From UKL13-2 sp044346745 (lineage in GTDB: Bacteria > Pseudomonadota > Gammaproteobacteria > Burkholderiales > Usitatibacteraceae): a stretch of DNA of 16,840 bases. This document shows, in pieces, positions 1-4,791 of this stretch. The notes under the pieces were generated by a model. The model saw only the letters and a program-made list of their open reading frames with translations, made no database searches and had not been told where the DNA came from. The number at the start of each line of letters is the position of its first letter. Position 1 is the first letter of the stretch. A program made the position numbers and the translations under genes. Location: contig JBIIYQ010000066.1 in NCBI GenBank assembly GCA_044346745.1, positions 1-16,840 on the forward strand, given 5' to 3'.

Positions 1-225
1 ACACGGTGCGCCGAAAACTACCCGTCTACGGCGCCATTCCCCCCAGCGCAGTTTGAACAGTGGTGGGCGGATGTGGTTGACGAGATAGGGCGAGCGACTC
101 ACACCAGCCCCAAAGGACGATCCAACCCGCGGGTGGTCAAGCGACGAACAAAGCAGTACTTGCCGAGAAAGGGGAATGAACTCATGAACAACAAATACTG
201 TTGGGCGCCTATAATCATTAAGTGA
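1..225 (+). CDS. IS4-type transposase, C-terminal end (5' part outside window)
   Basis: Frame 1 is open from the window edge to a TGA at 223-225 and encodes 74 residues. The stretch reading QWWADVVDEI followed by RSNPRVVKRR resembles the C-terminal tail of IS4-family DDE transposases, which commonly end in a basic RSNPRVVKRKMSxF-like segment. The catalytic DDE core would lie upstream, outside the window, so activity cannot be judged. The last 31 codons plus 26 bp beyond the stop are repeated in inverted orientation at 844-962. This shows that at least two copies of this element's 3' end sit here. The family call rests on the tail motif alone; that it is a transposase 3' end is fairly safe, the exact IS group is not. 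Confidence 0.65.
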   Translation, partial: TRCAENYPSTAPFPPAQFEQWWADVVDEIGRATHTSPKGRSNPRVVKRRTKQYLPRKGNELMNNKYCWAPIIIK

Positions 226-251
226 ACAGCATTGGGTCTGTCCCCGATTAT
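133..251 (+). mobile_element. Right end of IS4-type element, left arm of a 119-bp inverted repeat
   Basis: This arm aligns without gaps to the reverse complement of 844-962, with about 106 of 119 positions identical. It covers the last 31 codons of the transposase, its stop, and a 3' tip that ends in TCTGTCCCCGATTAT. Similarity stops right after the tip, so the element's end is probably near 250. The GGGGACAG tip sequence occurs a third time at 969-983. Confidence 0.8.
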
Positions 252-336
252 TCACTGATCGGTATCCGGACCACACATCAAACTCGCCGCCTGGTGGGCA
301 CTTTCAAGCAAAAATGCTTGGAAAAGACCGCCGTTG

Positions 337-822
337 CTAGGTTCCGCAGAAAAATCGACCCCTTTTATCAGGCGCGCGTTCTCTACAATTCATATTTTCG
401 CAAAACATATCGAGCCTGGCCCCTTTTATCTTCAGCACCACATACGGCGGTTCCTCGGGGTTTTGAAAATACTTCTCATTGTGGATTTTGAGAACCAGCC
501 CGCGCGGTCGATTTTCTACTATCCATTCACCGCCCGGCCTTGCGCCCTCGGTGGCACCCTCGATCATTTTAGGCGCGTCGGGCATGTACCGCGTATCCCG
601 ACCGTCGACAACCTCAATACTCGATCCGCTTGGGGCACCAATCACGCCAGCCAAACTAGCGAGATCAATGGGCTCTCCATTGACGTAGGTGAGCCATCTA
701 TTCACATAGGGATCTGGCAAATTAGCGTACGTATGACCGCGCGGCCTAAGAATCGCATCAGCCCACCACTTCACATCACGGGTATTGAAGTGGTTCTTGA
801 CTTGGTCAGCTAGTGTGGTCAT
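337..822 (-). CDS. Hypothetical protein between inverted IS ends, repeat-encoded C-terminus
   Basis: This encodes 161 residues starting MTTLADQVKN. An upstream in-frame ATG at 871-873 lies inside the IS tip and would add 17 residues coded by repeat DNA, so I prefer the internal ATG at 820-822. No good Shine-Dalgarno sequence precedes either start. I do not recognise the family. There is no signal peptide, membrane span or obvious catalytic motif; the centre is rich in Gly, Pro and charged residues. From about residue 133 (KGARLDMFCENMN...) to the stop the coding DNA is the dispersed repeat also found at 1545-1571. The original C-terminus has therefore probably been replaced or extended by repeat insertion. 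The gene lies between inverted copies of the transposase 3' end, which suggests acquired DNA. It may be expressed or may be a decaying passenger. Confidence 0.55.
   Translation of the reverse strand: MTTLADQVKNHFNTRDVKWWADAILRPRGHTYANLPDPYVNRWLTYVNGEPIDLASLAGVIGAPSGSSIEVVDGRDTRYMPDAPKMIEGATEGARPGGEWIVENRPRGLVLKIHNEKYFQNPEEPPYVVLKIKGARLDMFCENMNCRERAPDKRGRFFCGT
397..423 (-). repeat. Dispersed repeat, copy 1 (inside the 337-822 gene)
   Basis: A 27-bp block containing GCAAAACATATCGAGCCT matches 1545-1571 at 26 of 27 positions. It is followed by GGCCCCTTTT, so the minus strand reads AAAAGGGGCC at its head. A second AAGGGGTC head in the same orientation lies 60 bp away at 357-364. Both fall within the 3' part of the hypothetical gene and supply its last codons. 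Confidence 0.8.
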
Positions 823-843
823 GGTGTGTTTTGGATGTTGTGC

Positions 844-962
844 ACAATCGGGGACAGACCCAATACTGTTCACTTAATGATTGTTGGTGCCCAACTGTAT
901 TTGTTGTTCATCTGTTCAGTCCCCTTTCTGGGCAAATGCTGCTTCGTTCGTCGCTTGACCAC
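844..962 (-). mobile_element. Right end of IS4-type element, right arm of the 119-bp inverted repeat
   Basis: This is the reverse-complement partner of 133-251, about 89 percent identical and gapless. It carries the tip plus the last transposase codons. It is truncated at about 962, beyond which similarity to the first copy ends abruptly. The 15-bp sequence CACAATCGGGGACAG occurs at its outer edge (843-857) and again just past the truncation (969-983). Confidence 0.8.
870..962 (-). pseudogene. Transposase 3' remnant (second copy)
   Basis: Read on the minus strand, this segment encodes VVKRRTKQHLPRKG... and ends SWAPTIIK-stop. It parallels the last 30 residues of the transposase at the left edge (VVKRRTKQYLPRKG...CWAPIIIK-stop), with only a few substitutions. 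Nothing upstream of it is transposase-like, so it is a fragment. The substitutions between the two copies show that they diverged before or after insertion and are not a recent duplication. Confidence 0.7.
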
Positions 963-968
963 ACGCAT

Positions 969-983
969 CACAATCGGGGACAG
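969..983 (+). repeat. Third copy of the GGGGACAG element tip
   Basis: The sequence CACAATCGGGGACAG is identical to 843-857 and in the same orientation. It is followed by a different continuation (TCAGGACAGCTCAGTCC), which contains a short GGAC/GTCC hairpin. It probably marks another element end nested beside the truncated IS copy. What lies between 984 and 1037 is otherwise unassigned. Confidence 0.6.
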
Positions 984-1037
984 TCAGGACAGCTCAGTCC
1001 GTCCGTTATTGTTTGTCCCTTGTTGTTCTGGGATTGA

Positions 1038-1412
1038 TTACTTCGTCTTGGTGTATGTCGTCACCATAACCCAATTCGGATTTTCGACGGATTTGTAGTT
1101 GATTCGAAGTATCTTGCCGTCTAGGCTGGCCTCAATAGAAAATACATCGTCGATCTTATTTGTAAATTGCATCATGCCGGTGTATTTCCCCGTGGCTTTT
1201 GAGTACCCAGCAAACCCCTTCCATGGGTTGTTTCCCTCGAGTTGAATGATGCTTTTTGTCATCTGTGTAATACGTAACTCGCATTGCGGGCACTGAGGTT
1301 GTTCGTTTGAAGATGTCTGAACGTACTCGCCCGCAGGTATTGGAGTAGCTTGCGCAGACAAGCTCATCAACAGGAAAACAACTACAGCAGAGGCAATCAG
1401 TAAATCACGCAT
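1038..1412 (-). CDS. Small exported CPxC protein, paralogue A
   Basis: This encodes 124 residues. The ATG at 1410-1412 has an AAGGAG ribosome-binding site nine bases upstream, which selects it over a longer in-frame start at 1475. Residues 1-22 form a Sec signal peptide: Arg at 2, a hydrophobic core at about 5-18, and a probable cleavage after AQA. The mature protein has a CPQC motif at 41-44, then WKGFAGYSKATGKYTG at 64-79 and alternating hydrophobic residues that suggest a beta-rich fold. It aligns over its full length with the 1614-1982 product: shared PIxxGxYxQTSS, CPxCE, W-[KR]-GFA-x-Y, and G-x-x-LR. The two Cys could form a disulfide or bind metal or a redox partner; nothing decides this. 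I do not recognise the family. The expected location is periplasmic or secreted. Confidence 0.7.
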   Translation of the reverse strand: MRDLLIASAVVVFLLMSLSAQATPIPAGEYVQTSSNEQPQCPQCELRITQMTKSIIQLEGNNPWKGFAGYSKATGKYTGMMQFTNKIDDVFSIEASLDGKILRINYKSVENPNWVMVTTYTKTK

Positions 1413-1421
1413 ACGTTTGTA

Positions 1422-1427
1422 CTCCTT
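1422..1427 (-). promoter_or_regulatory. Ribosome-binding site of the 1038-1412 gene
   Basis: AAGGAG on the minus strand lies nine bases before the ATG at 1412. It fixes the start so that the protein begins directly with a signal peptide. Confidence 0.75.
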
Positions 1428-1509
1428 AGTTTGTTTGACCCAACGGATTAAGACCAACATTATTTTCGTCACCAAACTGCGAAACTGTCAAGATATCAGA
1501 TGGCAGTAA

Positions 1510-1574
1510 AAGGGGCCGGGCTTGTATCCTTCCCGATTCACGTCTTCGCAAAACATATCGAGCCTAGCCCCCTT
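1510..1574 (+). repeat. Palindrome-ended dispersed repeat, copy 2
   Basis: This 65-bp unit begins AAGGGGCCGGGC and ends GCCTAGCCCCCTT, so its ends are imperfect inverted repeats. Its right part (1545-1571) is the 27-bp block shared with 397-423. It lies just downstream of the stop of the 1614-1982 gene and upstream of the 1038-1412 gene. It resembles the GGGGYCAG-headed intergenic repeats linked to REP-associated (RAYT) transposases, but no transposase of that kind is in the window. Confidence 0.7.
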
Positions 1575-1613
1575 AATTACACCAACAATCGGCTTGAACA
1601 CATAGTCAAACCG

Positions 1614-1982
1614 TCACTTTTTGCGATAGGTAGCAGTCAAATTATGCTTACTGTCCAAATGGGTTGCATCCATGCGCAAGGTCTGCCCCTCATAGACAAA
1701 AGTTGCGGTGTAAACGACGCCAGCATACTTGGGATCCGTCCACTCGTAAAATCCTTGGTACTGATCCTTCGTTTTGTCGTAGTACGCAAATCCTCTCCAA
1801 CCATTATTCGCAACGATTTCGATTGTATTCGTTACCGCCTTTTTGATTTCGATTTCGCAATTCGGACAATCGCCTGCCGTAGAGGAAGTTTGTTTGTAGA
1901 CGCCTACGGAAATTGGTGCCGCTGTTGCAAGACTGGATGTCGAAACAACGAGTCCGAGGATAACTGCCGAGATTTTGTTCAT
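1614..1982 (-). CDS. Small exported CPxC protein, paralogue B
   Basis: This encodes 122 residues from the ATG at 1980-1982. A purine-rich AGGATAGGAAAAAAG stretch lies just upstream. A longer start at 2030 would put 16 charged residues before the signal peptide and is unlikely. Residues 1-22 are a signal peptide (MNKISAVILGLVVS..., cleavage near ATAA). CPNC is at 39-42, GWRGFAYYDKTKDQYQGFYEW at about 61-81, and the C-terminus is basic (TYRKK). It is a diverged paralogue of the neighbouring 1038-1412 product, with the same length, motif order and spacing. The two lie in tandem on the minus strand, separated by about 200 bp that holds a palindromic repeat. Function is unknown; the conserved Cys pair and aromatic GFA-Y segment are the obvious functional candidates. 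Confidence 0.7.
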   Translation of the reverse strand: MNKISAVILGLVVSTSSLATAAPISVGVYKQTSSTAGDCPNCEIEIKKAVTNTIEIVANNGWRGFAYYDKTKDQYQGFYEWTDPKYAGVVYTATFVYEGQTLRMDATHLDSKHNLTATYRKK

Positions 1983-2100
1983 CTTTTTTCCTATCCTAGA
2001 TTGGTGAGCCTGCCGTGATGTATGCCGCAAAACTTGCGAACTAAAATCATGCTTGCGGCGTGAGTTTTTTCATAAAACTTACGGGATAAAAGAGGGATAA

Positions 2101-2191
2101 AAGGGGCCAGCGTCATTTATTTTCATAACTAAAATCTTCCTTTTTCAAAAAAACAATTAACGCTGACCCCCTTTAATTTAAGGGGCCAGCG
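2101..2191 (+). repeat. Palindrome-ended repeat plus an extra half-unit
   Basis: AAGGGGCCAGCG (2101-2112) is matched by CGCTGACCCCCTT (2161-2173) in inverted orientation, giving a 73-bp hairpin-capable unit with an AT-rich centre. A further direct copy of AAGGGGCCAGCG follows at 2180-2191. The stretch 1983-2306 holds no gene. Apart from this element it contains only the leader of the 1614-1982 gene, with a small CGCAA/TTGCG palindrome at 2026-2038, and the repeat at 2237-2265. Confidence 0.75.
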
Positions 2192-2236
2192 ACGAGTTAT
2201 TTCGCCCCTGCGGCATTGTGATCAAGCGGTCCAATA

Positions 2237-2265
2237 TTGTCACCTACCGAAACAGGTAGGATCGT
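2237..2265 (+). repeat. 29-bp repeat flanking the phospholipase D gene, copy 1
   Basis: This matches 4081-4109 at 26 of 29 positions in direct orientation. It contains CCTACC-GAAACA-GGTAGG, a six-base-pair stem. It lies about 40 bp past the stop of the phospholipase D-like gene. With no T-tract it does not look like an intrinsic terminator. Confidence 0.75.
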
Positions 2266-2306
2266 TCACCTTCCCGCCGCCTGCCGCTTCTGCTTCCAAA
2301 AGCCAC

Positions 2307-4013
2307 CTAAGCAAACAACTCCCGATCCCGAATCTTCAGCGCATCGGTGTAGTCCGCCTCAAACCACGCCTTCTCGCCCGCCTTGCGTGGTGGCTTTGCG
2401 AGCTGCAACTTATCACCCGCTTTCTTGGCCTCGCTTTGCGCGACGCGAAAACGGTAGTGATCAAAAATGCGCAGCGCTTCGACCATATACGACACCGCAA
2501 CACGGCGGCCGCGGATGACCAACAAGTTTTCGCCGTTCTTGCGGTCCGCCGGATTCGAAAAGTTGTATGAGCCCATGTACACGCGCGCGGTGGGTTTGTC
2601 GAAATCGATCACCACGAACTTGTGATGCATCCGATTGCCGCCGCCGCCCGCGGGCTCCGCGTTAAACGGCGCGGGAACGTTTTTTGTCAGCGCTGATGAA
2701 TACACCGGCGCGACGTTGCCATTCGGCATGGTGAGATCGATACCGCCGACTTTTTTGTCCGCGATGCCATACGCAAAAATGCCGGGCTTCGCTGACACTG
2801 CCTTGATTGTGTCTTTGATGATGCCCGGCGTGATGGATAGAAACGCCAGCGAGTAGAAAAGGCTCGATGTTGTTTTGCCGATGTCTTCACCGATGGTCTC
2901 AAGCAGCGCATTCGTGGCCGAGTGCGGCGAAAACGCGACCTTTGCGTCGATCTTCTTTAACCCGAGGCTGGTTAGCTCTGCCGAGGCGGTGTCCTCGAAT
3001 GAGTCTTCGTTATCGAAGTAGTTATCGAACGCGGCGAGTGCAATCTCAACAGGTTTTTTGCCTTCAACGACGAGCGCGTTGTTGGCTTGAACATAAAGCC
3101 CACGCCAGCTTAGATTTGTCGAGCCAAAAACAACCTTCTTTGTCTGTGGCCCGTTCACGATGATCATCTTGTTGTGCTGAAGACTTTTCATGTGCTGGCG
3201 TTTAACGTTCGCCGCCCCTGCGCTATTGGTTAACAAGGTTGCAGATTGGCTTTCGCCTGAATCTTCCTCGCCATGTTCTTTACTGTCGTCAATGATGATT
3301 CTGAGTTTTTTCTTTAGCTTCGCAAACCGGCCAACGACCTCTGGCTCGCTGAGGTCATAAGCCACCACACGGACTTCGGCCTTTTCGGCGATGGCTTGGT
3401 CCAATAGTGCGAGGATGGTTTCACGCGCTTCAAATCCCATCCACGCCAGCGCCTCGTCCTTCTTCGGGTGGGTCGCAACAAAGGTCAGGCCGTCTTTCGC
3501 GGTTTTGGGGAGGAGTGTTTTGATCTCGCCGAACTTCTCAAAGCGATCAACAAAGGCTTGCGAAGACACAAAGCCGCGCGTGAACGTGACGTTCAGTTGC
3601 CCAGGATAGGTCTCGCGGCGTAACTCGATGTTGGCTTCTTGCGGTACGCCTTGGCTCAGCCGATCGTCGGCATCCATAAACACGGGCGTCACGCGATAGG
3701 TAAATTCACCATCCAAATTTGCATTGCGCGGGAAGTGCACCCAACGAAACTTTTGGATCGGCGAGATCAGCGAGGAGAGCGTGATCGGATTGACCTCGCC
3801 GTTTGCTGTCGGAAACGTCAGCCGGTTGTTCAGCGCAAAAAAGTCATTGCTGTCTGGTGGTTTGGATTCAATGGCGAATCCAACAAAGTTCTTTGGCGGT
3901 TTTCCGGACTTCCAATTCATCGCGACAAGGCACATGCCGTCGCCGCGATGCAGCTTCAGTGTGAATAGCGCCTTTGCATTTTTGCCTGTCACTTGAAAAT
4001 CGCTCGCGGCCAT
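2307..4013 (-). CDS. Phospholipase D-like protein with two HKD motifs
   Basis: This encodes 568 residues beginning MAASDFQVTG, with GGGGGC just before the ATG. It belongs to the PLD superfamily, whose members use two HxKx4D(x6)GSxN motifs to cleave or transfer phosphodiester bonds. Motif 1 is H280-N-K282 with GSTN at 297-300. Motif 2 is H463-H-K465-x4-D470 with GSYNFS at 481-486. The first motif has Asn287 where Asp is usual. Residues 1-145 are a separate N-terminal region, probably beta-rich, with no recognised domain. There is no signal peptide, so a cytoplasmic location is likely. The substrate cannot be told: phospholipid, nucleic acid and cardiolipin-type activities all occur in the superfamily. 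It stands alone between two 29-bp direct repeats, with no toxin or immunity partner visible. PLD-fold membership is certain; its role is not. Confidence 0.85.
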   Translation of the reverse strand: MAASDFQVTGKNAKALFTLKLHRGDGMCLVAMNWKSGKPPKNFVGFAIESKPPDSNDFFALNNRLTFPTANGEVNPITLSSLISPIQKFRWVHFPRNANLDGEFTYRVTPVFMDADDRLSQGVPQEANIELRRETYPGQLNVTFTRGFVSSQAFVDRFEKFGEIKTLLPKTAKDGLTFVATHPKKDEALAWMGFEARETILALLDQAIAEKAEVRVVAYDLSEPEVVGRFAKLKKKLRIIIDDSKEHGEEDSGESQSATLLTNSAGAANVKRQHMKSLQHNKMIIVNGPQTKKVVFGSTNLSWRGLYVQANNALVVEGKKPVEIALAAFDNYFDNEDSFEDTASAELTSLGLKKIDAKVAFSPHSATNALLETIGEDIGKTTSSLFYSLAFLSITPGIIKDTIKAVSAKPGIFAYGIADKKVGGIDLTMPNGNVAPVYSSALTKNVPAPFNAEPAGGGGNRMHHKFVVIDFDKPTARVYMGSYNFSNPADRKNGENLLVIRGRRVAVSYMVEALRIFDHYRFRVAQSEAKKAGDKLQLAKPPRKAGEKAWFEADYTDALKIRDRELFA

Positions 4014-4080
4014 GTTGCCCCCGGTGTCGGTTGGTTTGCGTGTCAGACGTTCTCGTCGATTCTGAACGAGCGAGCCACGT

Positions 4081-4109
4081 TTGTCACCTACCCGAACAGG
4101 TTGGATCGT
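4081..4109 (+). repeat. 29-bp repeat flanking the phospholipase D gene, copy 2
   Basis: Direct copy of 2237-2265 (26 of 29 identical), about 70 bp upstream of the phospholipase D start. Its internal stem CCTACC-CGAACA-GGTTGG has one mismatch. Confidence 0.75.
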
Positions 4110-4231
4110 CCGCCTCGCGATGATCAGAATTTAGGGCGGAACAGAAGAATCGGGAAGTTCTAAAAACGCCGTCGTCGCAGCCTAGGCTGGGACCCAGACC
4201 TCCGTAACTCATCGATCTTGCAGTGGACTGG

Positions 4232-4263
4232 ATTCCCGCGCAGTTACGTAACTACGCGGGAAT
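4232..4263. repeat. 32-bp near-perfect palindrome with CGCGGGAAT ends
   Basis: ATTCCCGCG and CGCGGGAAT enclose the perfect 12-bp palindrome AGTTACGTAACT; only one symmetric pair (4241/4254) mismatches. GGATTCCCGC...GCGGGAATGACGG units are common intergenic repeats in several proteobacteria. Confidence 0.8.
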
Positions 4264-4324
4264 GACGGCAATTTTGAGGTTTTTATTGATCCGGCAACAA
4301 AATAGGAACAATTAAGAAAACCCC

Positions 4325-4364
4325 GCTCCCGCGAACAACCACGAGGGTTGCGCTGGGCGGGAGC
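4325..4364. repeat. Nested hairpin GCTCCCGC/GCGGGAGC
   Basis: The outer stem GCTCCCGC (4325-4332) pairs with GCGGGAGC (4357-4364), and the inner CAACC (4336-4340) pairs with GGTTG (4346-4350). It is similar in flavour to the neighbouring CCCGC/GCGGG palindromes. Confidence 0.6.
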
Positions 4365-4398
4365 CTAATATCGGAATCCGCCGCGTTAAAAAAATTGG

Positions 4399-4418
4399 GT
4401 TCCCGCCTACGCGGGAAC
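4399..4418. repeat. Hairpin GTTCCCGC-CTAC-GCGGGAAC
   Basis: A perfect 8-bp stem with a 4-base loop. It has the same TTCCCGC...GCGGGAA core as 4232-4263 with a shorter centre. A run of A precedes it at 4388-4394, so on the minus strand a T-rich run follows the stem. Confidence 0.7.
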
Positions 4419-4598
4419 GGGGATGGCTGAAAAGGTTTTCCATGTTTAGTTGCTGGATCAATAGAAGTTTCTATTCAGTCCACGCAAGCATCCACGCATA
4501 GTTACAGCCATAAATGATCCACATTGACCGTGGATAAAGGAGTTTCAAATCTCGCTTTAGCGCTACCATTCGCTCAGCACCTTTCCTCGGCGAGCGAT

Positions 4599-4673
4599 TG
4601 GTGGGCGGTACTGGGATCGAACCAGTGACTTCCACCGTGTGAAGGTGGCACTCTACCGCTGAGTTAACCGCCC
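4599..4673 (-). tRNA. tRNA-Val (anticodon CAC)
   Basis: The minus strand folds into a canonical cloverleaf. The acceptor stem is GGGCGGT/ACCGCCC, the D stem ACTC/GAGT, and the anticodon stem CCACC/GGTGG with loop TTCACAC. The T stem is ACTGG/CCAGT with loop TTCGATC. The discriminator is A and the 3' CCA is encoded in the DNA. The anticodon CAC (4639-4641) reads GUG valine codons. All stems are fully paired, so it should be functional. A possible promoter lies at 4690-4719. A weak GAGCGA/TCGCTC stem at 4570-4597 follows it but lacks a T-tract. Confidence 0.97.
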
Positions 4674-4689
4674 CAACGTGTCGGGAGTG

Positions 4690-4719
4690 AGTTTAAGCGT
4701 AAACCCACCATAATGGCAA
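4690..4719 (-). promoter_or_regulatory. Probable promoter of tRNA-Val
   Basis: On the minus strand TTGCCA (4714-4719) and TAAACT (4690-4695) are separated by 18 bp, resembling sigma-70 -35 and -10 boxes. A GC-rich discriminator follows, and the tRNA 5' end lies about 17 bases past the -10 box. Confidence 0.45.
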
Positions 4720-4791
4720 TTTGGTCGCTCGCTGCTCCGCACCTGCTTGGCCGACCACCAACGTATTGCACTTGACTCGACACCGACCGCT

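Larger units (their letters stand above)
4223..4483. repeat. 261-bp inverted element with nested palindromes (MITE-like)
   Basis: The outer ends GTGGACTG (4223-4230) and CAGTCCAC (4476-4483) are exact inverted repeats. A second inner pair, TATTGATCCGGCAAC (4284-4298) and GTTGCTGGATCAATA (4449-4463), matches at 14 of 15 positions. Between them are three further GC-rich hairpins. No coding sequence is present. The layout suggests a small non-autonomous element into which other short repeats have been inserted. The whole stretch 4014-4598 has no gene; it holds this element and the 29-bp repeat. Confidence 0.6.

Noticed and set aside
334..813. 159-residue plus-strand open frame opposite the 337-822 gene
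   Set aside because: It overlaps the minus-strand gene almost exactly, lacks a ribosome-binding site or recognisable features, and runs through IS and repeat DNA.
1510..1574. Integron attC site
   Set aside because: Ends are AAGGGG/CCCCTT rather than RYYYAAC/GTTRRRY core sites, and no integrase is present.
357..2191. CRISPR array
   Set aside because: Repeats are few, irregularly spaced and in both orientations; no uniform repeat-spacer pattern and no cas gene.
2243..2260. Intrinsic terminator for the phospholipase D gene
   Set aside because: The six-base stem has no T-tract and occurs again upstream of the same gene, so it is part of a repeat.
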